A DNA stretch of 64,000 nt. Source: Pristionchus mayeri. Its lineage: Eukaryota > Nematoda > Chromadorea > Rhabditida > Neodiplogasteridae. Positions 1 to 11,836 of this stretch are shown in pieces (the first letter of the stretch is position 1; every line of letters starts with the position of its first letter). Position numbers and translations under genes: made by a program. The notes below the pieces were generated by a model that did no database searches, had not been told where the DNA came from, and saw only the letters and a list, made by a program, of their open reading frames with translations. The stretch is taken from assembly GCA_036245805.1 (NCBI GenBank), contig BTRK01000006.1:49097257-49161256 (forward strand), read 5' to 3'.

Positions 1-863
1 GTTTTTAAGGTGATGCACTATGAAGCCCCCCTTAATAAAATTCGGCATTTTTTTCTAAGGTAGTATTCGTCAAGGGCAACAACATATCCAAAAATTGGAG
101 AGGGGTTATTTGTTGTATTCGAGAAATATTTTTTTTGTTGAAATTTTATGAAAAATTCAAATTTTCGAATTTGCATAAACCATTGACACAGATCGATTCC
201 GCATGTGAACATTAGTCTGAAACCTAGTTTTCAGCAGGTTTGGACCTGATCTAGGTAAGTTACACCCTAAGATGTTCGAAATACCCTAACTTAGTAAATT
301 CAGTAATTAAGCTAATTATTTTTTTCAGGTAAATTCATATGCAGAAATCAATAGCGGGACTTAAGGGCTATCAAATTTTGTGAAAATCCGAGAAATGGTT
401 TTTTGCCTGTTCCCTCTGGGATGCGATTCTTAGGCGAACGCACTGATATCTCAGTTCAAAATGATCATTTAAATATTTGAAAGAGTGCTAGAGAAAGATC
501 TCGACGAGTACAACAAATTCTTCGAAGTGGACGCTAAAATTAATGATTCTCGAGATATCTAAGCTTCTTTCTGAAATATCTCGAGAAGCAGTCATTTTAG
601 CGTTTCGGTCCACTTCGAAGAATTTGTTGTACTCTTTTCTCTAGCACTCTTTCTAATATTTAAATGATCATTTTGAACTGAGATATGACCAAAAATCGAA
701 TTTCAAAGAAATTTTTAAACGATTTTTTCGGTGGGCCAAAGTTCGCTAACGCTACTTTTGAAAACATATTTGAGCATCCCTCATCTGTGCTAAAAGCCAC
801 ATTAGGATCATTTGCGGAAAAGCCTACGTTGAATTTTGCCGAATCCTTGTAAGAGATAAATTA
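1..863. other. Non-coding left edge, possible missing 3' part of the acyltransferase gene
   Basis: No convincing exon was found on either strand. The acyltransferase gene on the minus strand should need two or more further exons here or beyond the window, because its C-terminal membrane segments are missing, but I could not find them in these 860 bases. The stretch holds an AT-rich inverted repeat, described separately. Confidence 0.5.
440..687. repeat. Inverted repeat, about 250 bp
   Basis: The two arms, of about 100 bases each, are near-perfect reverse complements. The left arm runs from CTCAGTTCAAAATGATCATT to the words around AAGAATTTGTTGTACT, and the right arm repeats them inverted. The short centre contains two copies of CTCGAGATATC-like sequence. 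It is probably a palindromic MITE. No target-site duplication was recognised. Confidence 0.75.
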
Positions 864-3800
864 TCATTGTACCAATTTCGGTCGTCGAATGTCGATGTCC
901 TTCTTTTGGACTTGAATGATGATATAACCGCATAGGATTCCGGTTAGATACGGAATGCATCGAGTCCATGGCTTGACGTAGATGTGGCTCACAAAATCGA
1001 CACTACAATGAAAGATCTTGAAGATATTTAGCGAGTAGTTTTCTCATGAGAATAAAAGCTATCCTGCACAGTTTCTTGGTTCGATTATAGAATTTGTCTC
1101 CCGAAATTATGATAACTTCGATAGGCATACTTTCCTATTTCCTTGATGACGAATGCCGTGGCGGGTAGGTCAAAGTGGGCGGTGAGGAAAACAATGGCGG
1201 CTGTTGATAGAAGAATGCCTCCGAGCACTGCGGCGAAGCCCGTTTTCCCTGAATATTAAATGATTTATTCCTTCAGAGATTCAGAGTCTGAATTTCAGAA
1301 TTTCAGAATAATTTCAACAAATTCAGAATTTCAGATTTTGAATTTCACATCGATATAAAACTTCGGATAATGTGAGTATAATCAATCAATAAATCAATCA
1401 ATGTATCTTATCAGGCGGAAACGCTCAGAAGAGAAGATATGCCAGTATAGGGATGCACATATTCATTTGAGCCATGGTTCGAATATATCCGATCGGTTCC
1501 TAGTGAATACAAGCAGATTTTCCCATTTTCTTGTTATTTGGAAATATGAAAGAGCAAACTTACATGAATAGTAAATCGCGAGGAGGAAGAGGGGCGCAAT
1601 CCAGTACAGTTGCATGTCCACACTCAGGAACCACGAGATGGAATAGCACTGAACGCCATTTATACATTTTTACAATCGTTATTGAAAAACAACGGTAGGA
1701 GATACTCTTCTTTTTTAGTTATTTCCTACACTGTGGACCTCGAGATCGGAGGGCATTGGACACCAATTTTATCTTGCTACTATATTTCGAGCTACACTCT
1801 CGTGTGTATCTGCAGTATATCATCAATCTATCTGCTGAGAAACCGTACGCAGCTAATTTTTCTATTAGAACGATACTTACAATTCACTTAGAAAGCGTAT
1901 GGTTTGTCTATGAACAACTTACCATGTCATTCATACTCTGGAAGTTTTGAATGTAGAGTACATTCATCCACCAGGTGTCTTCGCATCTTTCCACGTAATA
2001 CGAGGTATTCTGGAAATGGAATTTGCTATGATCATTATCTTTAGCACACAAGGCGGGGGTATTCTAAGGAGTTAGTCTAGTAATGTCCACTGGAGAGAAA
2101 TCTCATGAAGTACTTCAACAAGTGCATTCACATTGGTGTGGAGATGAAAATTATGTAGACATTCCTAGACTCTCTTTACAACAAATTGTATGCTCAGGTT
2201 AAGATCATCATCGGCCTACTTGAGATGGTGGCTTTAACCTGAGCTTACAATTAGGACTGTCTTCGCTCTCTAATCTCTCTGACAAGTTAGAATGGGCATA
2301 GTACGAAGGGACCATTGCTCACGAAGTCATTCCTACCTGAGCCGTGCCAATTGCCCACGCGCCGTGCATCCGCGGTGTCCACGTAACGTAGATGCCGATG
2401 AAGAGGAGATAGGCAGGTGTGAGTCTGCAATAACGAGCAATGGTCTGCCTCTCTTCAGTTTGCACTCTCTCTCGCCGGTCAGAGAGATGAGAGAGCGTGC
2501 AAACTGAAGAGAGTCAGACGATTGCTCGCAATAACTATGCATACCTGTTCCATGCGTGCTAAGCGATTGAGACATTATTGTGTCTCTGCATGTATTGCTT
2601 ACCTGAGCCACCGGTGAACGTAGTACAAGATCCAGTTGCGTCGGGAACTCGCATGTTCGGGGTCTTTGTGCACTTTCTAAATTTAAAATATCTGTTCAGA
2701 CTCCAGTTTGTGTATTGTGTAGAGAGAGGGAGTGCATGCGGTGAACGCATTACAACGAATTTCAGTGCAATGTAATATCAATAAATTGTCGAAGAATGGG
2801 ACTGTTGATGACTTCTAAAGAAATGACTCTCAAGACTCAAATATTTATTTTTTAAAACTAATTAATTAATTATGCGTTATGTTACACTATGAATGCAGAA
2901 TCATCGATCTGACTGTCAAACAATGAGATAACGACGCCACCTTGAAGAACATGTATGATACAAGTAGTCCCGAGATGAGGAAGAAAGTGTCTACGGACCA
3001 GACAGCATTGAGGATGATGGAGGAGAAGAAATAGTCCGACTCGCGAAAAACTTGCATCGCGTTGTCTGCGATTCGATTATATTTTATCCGTTTATGATAA
3101 TTACAAATTTTGAAAAATTTAAATTTAAATTTGCATCCCCTGCTTGACGCTATTTTGCAATTGTGTTTGAATACAAACGAATTTGATAAGACCACTATCT
3201 CTGGATAATGTGGACTGACTCTCCTCTGGTTTCTTCCAACCAGTGGTTTACCATTTGGAAGGAGCTCAGTTTGTGCCATCCAGTGGCTAACCAGTAACCA
3301 TTATTTCGGTGTCCAGTATTCAACCACTGCTTTGTACTGGTTGACAACTGGTTGGGATTTGCGGTATATCACCGGCGCGAGCAGAGAGTACTCTGCCTAT
3401 GAGAGATCTCCTTAACAGCTATGACAGTCTGGCTAAGATATATCTACGATCCCTGCGATCGTACTTTGAATGTAGCTATTCCCGAAACACGGTATTTCCG
3501 TGTTAGAGTTGACTACCGTAAGGGACACTCCTCTTTCATGAGAATGAATAACGTATCTGACCCTCTGACCTTGTATATTATATGAGGCCTATAAACCATT
3601 GGTTGACCAGTAGCCATCAAGTTGGTTGGCTACGCGACTTCGGCTCACTCCCGCCTTCGGCGGGAACTCGCCTTTGAACCAAGTTGAGCCAGGGCTCGCA
3701 GCTACGCGGCGAGCCGGGGCTAAATTGCTCCGAAAAATATGTTAACCGTCATTTCCTCATAGCGCTATTTCCCAGTCCGTTCAACCTCTTACCTCCTTTG

Positions 3801-6800
3801 CGCTCTCTCACCTCCACTCCCTCTCTATCCTCCGCTATACCTCTCACTTTCCTTCGGGTTACTAAACTTTTCCGAACGATACGCTCGCCGTCATAACATT
3901 ATTGAACCTCCGCTTTCTTTTGAGAAAATGCAATGTAGACAAACTGAACTGCACAGTTCGAAAGATGTCGAAAAAATGAGCTGAGGTCACTGAACTCCCG
4001 CGCATCCCATTTCGCCGCCACATAACCGCGATATTTAGCGGGGTCCCTAATTGTCCGCAAGCTTGATACATTCACATTTCTGACTCGATTTTTGACTCAA
4101 TTTCTGATCGAAAAACTGCTGAAAGCGTCATCAAATATCGAGATGACTGAGTATAAAGAAGCGAGTGAAGAGAAGGTGACGAATTCTGAAGTCTAGTACG
4201 AAAGAATAAAGCATCGGTAGAGATAGGATGCAAAAAGGGTAGCATCTCTGACTGGCGAGGCACTGGTACTGCCTGCTAGGCCACGCCTACCATTTTTGCC
4301 TCACCGATGCGTCATCCTATCTCCCGACACGGGCGATTATTTCACCTGCTTCAGCAGCGAAGAGCACCGAGTGGAGACTGGCTACCCAAGTGAAGGAGAT
4401 GAATCGGAGTGCATCAAGACATAGCAGGGCATCGGGTTCTCTCTGCAGGGAGAAGACTCTCTGCGAGTTGCGAGGAAGAGAGAAGGCCATCAGCACTTTC
4501 CACCCTGAAATTTTCTCAATTTTTTTATTTATTAGTTATGATTCAATTTGGAAAACAATAAATGAAGATATCCTTGTGGCCGTACTATATATTTTGAGAT
4601 GTGTGAGTGGTGAGAGAGTATATTGAAAGAAGAGAAAATGATATCTTTTTTTTTCAAAATTAAGAGGAAAGTACCAGCTTACCGGCATTCTTACTCAGTT
4701 GTTCGTGCATGCCATTATTCGCGGCCCAATAATCCAGAAAAGACGAAGCGATGGTGATGAAAATGAGAGTCAGGATGAACCCACTGAAAAGAGAATGAAA
4801 TAAATAATGAACGTTGCGTGAATAATTAAAATTTTAATGAAATATAATATTTCTTCATAACATATGAATGACTAAAATAATAATAAAAAAACACCAGCGA
4901 TGATCGTTGATTTTCACGCTTAGAATAAACCGAGATACAGTAGCGAGCAAAACTCTATCACCTTTGAGTTTTTCAAACATAACTTCTCTCAATCTCAATC
5001 AATCTTCACAAATTTTCGGATTCACTAATATTTTATGATTACCAATCGAATCGTCTATCCGGTGGATGTCTCGCGATAGTGTACGGTAGATCACTGAGAA
5101 ATAGATATTTCGCTCAAAATCGTATTTTTCGGTAAAATGTGTGCCAAAAATCGAGAAATAGTGTTATCCAAATATAAATCAGCAGGGTATAAAGTGCATC
5201 TATCGGACTTTCGAATGCGTCTTTTGAATTAATTGAGAATCGATTTTTGAGCGCAGATAGATCAATTCAAACTACAGTACTTTTTAGTACATTTATGGCT
5301 CTAACATTAATTCTAAAGAAGCTATCGAGCTCAAATTGATAGGGTAAGATACTCTAGTGGTCCCTATTCACATTAGGGCGGGGAAAAAGACTCATCGAGT
5401 TGATTCACATGTACAAGTTTGGGGTTGACCGGCCTCGATATCGCCAAAATCGTCACTTTTGGTATGCTTTCCTTTGACGAGCTCTAAGTTCCAGGTAGAT
5501 TTTTTTCGGAACCCAGAAAGTGAAATGGAGATTCTACAATGAATGCCGAACAGATCTGTGAAATTTGGTACATATTGTCCACATTTCCTTATAGATATGA
5601 TACTCTTGCACAATTCGTCAAAAATAGGTAATTTTCGTCAAATTTCGTCCAAAATTACCCGTTTTAAACAAATTTTACAAAATTCAAAGTATCATATCTA
5701 TATGGAAATGTGACCAATAGGTACCAAATTTCACAGATCTTTTCGGCATTCATTGTAAAATCTCCATTTCACTTTCGGATCTCCGAAAAAAAATCTACCC
5801 GTGACTCGTCAAAGGAAAGCATACCAAAAGTGACGATTTTGGTGATATCGAGGCCGGTCAACCCCAAACTTGTACATGTGAATTAGGGCGGCGAAAACGA
5901 TTCTTTGTTTACTCCTCTTTTCGAGTGCTCGAGGGAAGGCGTGTTTACGACCCCTCTCTCGTCGAGTGCTCGTTTTGGCGGAAAGAGAGAGCGAGTGAGT
6001 CGAGTCATTTTCGAGTCGAAATCGAGTCAAGTCGATTTTCTCAGCTCGCAGTAGTCCAAATAATTTAATTTTTGGACAGTTGGATTCCGCTTGACGTGAC
6101 CAGTCGAAAAAGTGTAAACATGAGGGTAGAAATGAGGATTTATTTTTTCCGATTTTTCTTCATGTTTGTGCGGAGAATATCAATATATTCACCGTTTATG
6201 CATAAATACTCTAAAATGTATATGTGTTCGATAGCTCTCATCGAGCTGATTCAAACTGCGCAAAGAATAGGCAATTTGGACCACTCAGAGCAGAGAAAAT
6301 CGCCGACTCGATTTCGACTCGAACCGAATCGACTCACTCGTCCTCTAGGGGGCAATAAAAGGGAGAGCGTCGAGTGCTCGAGAGACTCGATCTCGACTCG
6401 ATCCAACTAGTAAACAAGTCAACTCGATGAGTCTTTTTCCCCGCCCGAATGTGAATAGGGACCATTAGCGTATCTTACCCTATCAATTTGAGCTCGATTG
6501 ATTCTGTAGAATTAATGTTAGAGCCATAAATGTACTAAACAAGTACTGTAGTTTAAATTGATCTACCTGTGCTCAAAAATCGACACCGAAAGATGCACTT
6601 TCTACCCTGCTGATTTATATTTGGATAACGCTATTTCTCGATTTTTGGCACACATACAGAAAAATACGATTTTGAGCGAAATATCGATTTCTCAGTGACC
6701 TACCGTACACTATAGCGAGACATACATCGGATAGATGATTGGATTGGTAATTATAAAATATTAGTGAATCCGAAAATTTGTGAAGATTGATTAAGATTGA

Positions 6801-9769
6801 GGGAAGTTATGTTTGAATAGCTCAAAGGTGATAGAGTTTTGCTCGATACTGTATACAGGACAAATTACCGTCCTGCTCACTTGATCAGATAGAAGAACGC
6901 ATTTGGCTCCTCCTTAGGCCCGTCACAATCGATTTCAGCCACTCGAGCAATATCGTTCGTGATGGTGGCAAGAATCCTACCGATATCCTAAACACTGAAT
7001 GAGTTCGTCTGCCAATTCGTTTCCCTTTCTCGCTACACACTCATCATTCTTTGTCCTGTTCTAATTATAGATATAAAAGACACGAGTTTGGATAAGAATC
7101 AACAGGAGGAGAACCATAATTTGCCCTTAGCATTGTATTAATATGTTGCCACACTTTTTTTTCTATCGATGGGTTTTCACACGACCCGATACCCAAAATA
7201 TTGATTATCGCGTCTTACCGTATCGTCTCTACAGCTGGCCGGCATGCAGAATGCCACCTTCACATTATTCAATGCTAAGGCGTCCTCGATTTCAGGCATT
7301 TTCCCTCCCGGTAAGTGCGAAAGCAGAGACTGTAATGGAAAACCGATGCGATTTGAATTTTTTTTCTTTTTTATGAAATGAAATAATCAGCTGGAACATC
7401 GACTCACCCCCATACCATACTCCTCGGAATTAATTCGTTTCCAGTCCACTTTGACATGCAGAAAACAGTAGTTAGTAGGGAACGGAGCCTGAAATCTCAA
7501 TAACTCATTTCCAGTGTCCTATTTCACTTCTTCCATGAACATAAACAGTGATCGATCACGAGAGAAGGACGAATTGGAGAAAAAAAAGTTACATTCTAAA
7601 GGGGTGCTCCGGGAAATGAATGTTAAGGAGTTCCATCACGACAATTATGTGTTCTCGATGGAAAACTTTGAATGTATGTAAATAGCCTCAGAGGAGTCGG
7701 ACATAGTGACCTATCGGGAGAGTTGCATTAAAAAAGGGTTTCCACGAGTCTCGCCGATAACAAACTGGCACCATGGGGTTATAGAGGGCGTTTTTTAAAA
7801 TAAATGTCTACAAGCTGAACAATTAATTTCTAAAGTATTAGGTTGGTGCATAATTTTCGATACAATGTATTTTGTAAATTTACTGGCGAACACTTCACAG
7901 CTATCAAACCCCGCTTGGGCATTATTTCAGGCAGTGTTAGGTGAAAACAATTATTGGTTTCAACCCGATCGATCCAATGCCAGATCGCCGAAAAACAATG
8001 ATAAGTGAAAATTGGCAAAATTGCCATGTTTTGGGTCTTTCAACAAAATTCATCGCAAAAATTAAACAAATTTAAAGCAAAAATTCCACCCTTCTGAGAA
8101 ACTAATTAGTAAGGGTGGTTGCTTCCATTGAACACGCGAAACCGAAGTTTCGGGCTTCCACAGATTACTGATAATACGAAATATGCTAATTTCGTCGTTC
8201 AAATTTGAGGTTTTAACCCATGACTGCGAATTCTCATGAATGGAATGAGGAATCTTCACCTACTGTCTGTGGTAGCATCTTCATGAGAGGTACTTCAGGT
8301 TATGTTTCATTCGAGACCTCAAGCTCGTTCAGTAAAAACTCATTGTGAAAATAATTGTAATGTGCCATTTTCAACACCCCACAATTTCGGAATACGTGGC
8401 AATTTTGTCAGATCGGTTTCTGGCTGATGCCGATCTCTGTCAATAGTAGAATAGATAATCATCATCCTTCACAATGATGGTGTTGAAGCAGCGCAATTAT
8501 TGCTTCGCCAAGAGTAGTAATCAATCGAAAAGTTTATGAAATTTTTGCAATTCTTAGTCTTTGGAGTATGAATCCACGATAATACTGATTGATGATGTGA
8601 GATGCAATGTGCGCAATGTAGAGTACATATATGTACTAATACTACAAAAGAAAACACATGGGGATTGCTCAAGACCGAAGCAAGATATTGCTCGAAAACC
8701 TTAATCGTGATTTTGTATCGAAAAATATGCACCAACCTGATACATTGAAAATGCAAGCAAATTAAAAATACAGTAGGCATTCAAACCATTGATTGAGAAA
8801 ACGGCCGTTGGATTCGGAAAAGACGGAATTTCGAAATGCACGCTACGTTACACCACGTTGCTTTGCATCGGTTTTCTTCCTTATTATTGAGTTTAATGAA
8901 TTTTTATTGTGAAAACATGGAATGTGCGATCCAGTTTAATGCAATTTACATAATAATATAGTCGAATTAGGCAAATAGTGCTGTACGCAGAATTTAGCAA
9001 AAACCACCGTGCAGTACTCAGCACGCAGTACTGTAATTGTGAGAGTCCATGATTCTGTTTCATGGGAACCCTTTTTTAACAGCACTCCCGGCGACTAAGC
9101 ATTCCCAGGAGCACCCCTTTTAATATGATCGTCGAACTCACTTTAATATTCTTGCACAGTTTGGGATCGCCAGCATATGTGAGCGCTAGTTCATCCAGAT
9201 CCAGTGAATGAGGACGACCCATTGAGGCCATCACTAGAAAAATATTTACAATATTTATTTATTTTTTTTATTTTTTGAAATTATTTATTTGTTTGCGTAA
9301 GCCACAAGGGGAATATTCAGCGAGCGCATAACGTGCATTAATAATTCTTCAAAGAAATGCTTTGGGGACTCACTTTGCAACGCGTATGACGCATTCTTAA
9401 TAGTCTCGTCCTTTAGACAATCAAGGCTTTTACAGTTCTAAATATTATCAGAATTTTGAATGGTCAAATATAGATAATAGTTGAATAATTATTATCCAAA
9501 TGTTACACCCGAGCTGTCAATCCCGCAAGTAGAAGGTCTTCGGACGTCCGTAAGATTTCTTTGAAGCATTGAGTCTCCACTTTCGTTACTTCTGAGTATA
9601 TTTTGAACAAAGGAATGCTAATGAAGGCTGGAATGTCCTGGAAAATTTTCGTTTTATTAATACATTTTAAATCCATATCATTAAAGAATAATGGATTGCA
9701 ACTTACAAATATGTCGAAAGGAAGCTGCGCTGTAATTAGTGGCAAGAACAATATCATCACCGGCCTCAT
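864..9769 (-). CDS. NRF-6-like membrane acyltransferase-3 protein (partial, 3' end missing)
   Basis: Fifteen exons keep phase throughout, in transcription order: 9707-9769, 9509-9637, 9374-9437, 9142-9233, 7408-7488, 7219-7329, 6881-6987, 4683-4783, 2941-3065, 2603-2676, 2337-2424, 1923-2009, 1564-1648, 1131-1248, 864-1002. They give 487 residues. The N-terminus is a signal peptide (MRPVMILFLPLITAQ). About 200 residues of Cys-containing extracellular NRF domain follow, including VAFCMPASCRDD. From about residue 217 come membrane segments of the acyltransferase-3 domain, with hallmarks SVDTFFLISGLLVSY, CEDTWWMNVLYIQNF, SWFLSVDMQLYWIAP and YVKPWTRCIPYLTGILCGY. In C. elegans, nrf-6/ndg-4 family members affect fluoxetine response and intestinal lipid or yolk handling. 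The last segments normally found after the KPW motif are absent. An in-frame TGA at 864-866 may instead lie past a weak donor (GTACAA). Introns 4, 7 and 8 are unusually long and repeat-filled. The exon 9 donor (GTGGCG) is weak. Confidence 0.88.
2435..2527. mobile_element. Palindromic MITE (type B) with 8-bp target duplication
   Basis: This is a 93-bp near-perfect palindrome beginning GAGCAATGGTCTGCCTCTC and ending with its inverse. It is flanked by exact 8-bp direct repeats GCAATAAC at 2427-2434 and 2528-2535, which is hAT-type behaviour. It lies in intron 10 of the acyltransferase gene, so that one copy of the duplication forms part of the 3' splice site of exon 11. A second family member is at 61615-61727. 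Confidence 0.85.
4938..6851. mobile_element. 1.9-kb foldback element with Tc1-type ends, in intron 7
   Basis: The arms of roughly 450 bases (from about 4938 rightward and 6851 leftward) are inverted copies of each other with scattered mismatches. The ends read CAGTAGCGAGCAAAAC and its inverse, flanked by TA on both sides. This matches the TACAGT terminus typical of Tc1/Tc3-like elements. The interior has a second palindrome at about 5375-5890 (arms around TACAAGTTTGGGGTTGACCG), so the element is itself nested or composite. No transposase reading frame was seen. It fills almost the whole intron between exons 7 and 8 of the acyltransferase gene. Confidence 0.85.
7728..9079. mobile_element. TTAA-flanked TIR element, long copy, in intron 4
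   Basis: The ends are inverted (AAAAGGGTTTCC on the left, the inverse of AAAAGGGTTCCCATGA on the right), each bounded by TTAA. The 1.35-kb interior has many stops and no intact transposase. A 473-bp deletion derivative with the same ends lies in opposite orientation at 33522-33994. TTAA flanks suggest a piggyBac-type mechanism, but TA-type integration into an AT-rich site cannot be excluded. Confidence 0.7.
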
Positions 9770-10646
9770 TCTGAATGTGTGACTTTTAGGAGACCTGATC
9801 GGTACGAAGTACTCTTGTTGGAAAAAGAATCGTTATCGGAAGATTCTCCCCTCCCCTCTCATTTTCCAATAACGATTCAAAATGAAGCGGACGAAATGAT
9901 TCATTATTGGAAAAATATTGGACAATGTATTTCCAATAAGACAACAATTGACAAAAGGGTTATTTGTCGTTGATAATTTGCCAATAAGCTATCTAAAAAT
10001 CACAATGGATGATATTGGAAAATGAGAGGGGGTGAGACAGACCGTTGATTCGTTAGTGGAAAATTGGAAAACAAACCAATCAAGATATCTCTAGTGGGAA
10101 CCACCCGGCGGGTATGCTCCGCTATCAACGACAAATAATATAAATTTGAATGTTAAAATTCCTCACAAATGATTCAGTCAAGATGATTCCCGTATCTTAT
10201 GTATCCCTCCCCTCTCTGAGTATACTACGAAACTGAGTGAACGTCAAATTGTCCGTCCGAGTTCTCTGTAGTGTTGCAAATGTGCATGAAACTCTCCTAC
10301 GTCGTATTCTTTCTTAAAGTACCAATATGAGCAAAAAAATTTTTTTTCTGCGCGAAATAAAAGTGCTTTAATTCATTCTGATCTTGAGATAGAGAGAGAG
10401 ATAAAGATAGAAAGACAGAAAGACAGTCCAAACCATTCAAACATTCAAAAATATTAAATGCTATCAGATGAAGAATGGGAGCAAAAAGTGAACAAAGAGA
10501 ACCGCGAAACAGATACATGACGAGTACACATCTGAGACCGGTTGTGTAAAGATCTGACAATGTGTAATAGACACAACAACTTTTCGCAAACTTTGGAAAA
10601 GCGGTACTTGATGATGCTGATCCTCGTGGTAAACTGCATTTTGCAC
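9770..10646. other. Intergenic, upstream of the acyltransferase gene
   Basis: No coding signal was seen. The stretch contains several scattered copies, in both orientations, of the word ATTGGAAA (9820-10070), including paired TTTTCCAATA/TATTGGAAAA, which looks like a decayed small inverted-repeat element. The promoter of the minus-strand acyltransferase gene should lie here; no clear TATA box was identified. Confidence 0.4.
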
Positions 10647-11286
10647 TAGAGTTCGAAATTCGGGTCACGCTCTCTTCATTCTACACACTCTCTAGACCGG
10701 TCAATCGGCGAGAGAGTGAGTAGAATGAAGGGGGGGGGGGGTGACAAAAGAGCAACGGAACTCCATTCGCTGGAGATTCGAGCTAGCCACTTGGGAGTTG
10801 TTGCATTGTAACCAGTATGTGCTACCCTACATTTGCGTGTATAAATCTTGTCACCAGGCGATCATGAGTTTCACTCCATATCTATGTATTCATGGTCCAA
10901 AATTGAGAATTTGAGTGGAAAATCAAGGCTAGATAATTTCGAAATGCCGTAATCAACCGATCTCTTTGTTCTTGATTTAGAGAAGATACTGGGGTACTGG
11001 AATATCGATTGGTTACGGCACATTGTGCCTATCTAACAACGATTTTCCACTCAAATTCTCAATTTTGGACCATGAACCCCTATACATAGATATGGAGTGA
11101 AACTCATGATCGCCTGGTGACAAGATTTATACATGCAAATGTAGGGTAGCACATACTGGTTACAATGAAACAACTCCCAAGTGGCTAGCTCGAATCTCCA
11201 GCGAATGGCGTTCCGTTGCTCTTTTATCGGTTGCTCTTTTGTCACCCCCCGAATGAAGAGATCGTGGTGTCATTTCTCGAACTCTA
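10647..11286. mobile_element. hAT-type MITE (type A) split by a nested MITE
   Basis: Outer palindromic MITE with ends TAGAGTTCG and CGAACTCTA, flanked by exact 8-bp direct repeats TTTTGCAC (10639-10646 and 11287-11294). The outer element itself is only about 110 bp. Its length here comes from an inserted second element at 10731-11250. Other type A copies are at 24884-25016, 38994-39107, 54506-54617, 57583-57695 and 61247-61358. The YAGNG-like terminus and 8-bp duplication fit the hAT superfamily. Confidence 0.9.
10731..11250. mobile_element. Second foldback MITE nested inside the type A MITE
   Basis: A 520-bp element with arms of about 190 bases. It begins with a G run then TGACAAAAGAGCAACGGAA and ends with the inverse. 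It is flanked by exact 8-bp direct repeats GAATGAAG (10723-10730 and 11251-11258), which are part of the outer MITE's own sequence. Removing it with one repeat restores the standard type A palindrome. The arms differ at only a few positions, so the insertion is fairly young. Confidence 0.9.
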
Positions 11287-11294
11287 TTTTGCAC

Positions 11295-11836
11295 CATCTC
11301 GATCGGTTGAGCCAGGGTGCACGTGCGCACTACCTCCTTATCGAGAACCGAGTATTGAAAATACTTAAAAATTGCAAAGTCGTGAGATAAAAGCAGTATA
11401 AATCAGGTAAAATCTAAATTTCAAATTTTGAAATTTTATGCTAATGCAATCTCGAATATAAGGTTCGGGGAAAATGAGAACGATACCAGCATATGCGTCT
11501 TGTTCAGGGGATCATTTTCCGGATACATAGTAGGATATTATAACCATCTTTGAATGCATTACATTGAACCCAGTTCACAAAGATCCAACACTTCGTTGTG
11601 TTTCTTGTGAAGTTCATTTCGAAATAGTTTCTAAGCAGTTCGATGACATCATCGTTGTCTTCTCTCTGTCTTGGAGAAACGGGGAAGATCCCGGTTCTTG
11701 AGTGATCGATGCAATTAGTTCACTCACCCCTTAATATCATCGATGTGATCACACGTTTATCTTTATCCGAAAATAATAAGATGCAAATGCTATAATCGTC
11801 TCACTAATTGAGCCTTGAGAAGGAAGTGCAACGTAC
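11295..11836. other. Intergenic, no feature recognised
   Basis: No exon with consistent splice sites or coding bias was seen on either strand. The words CCCAGTTCACAAAGAT at 11570 recur at about 14268, so some sequence is shared with the region downstream of the STR receptor fragment. Confidence 0.3.

Noticed and set aside
7728..9079. Tc1-like transposase remnant
   Set aside because: Some stretches loosely suggest a helix-turn-helix, but stops occur in all frames and no catalytic motif could be placed.
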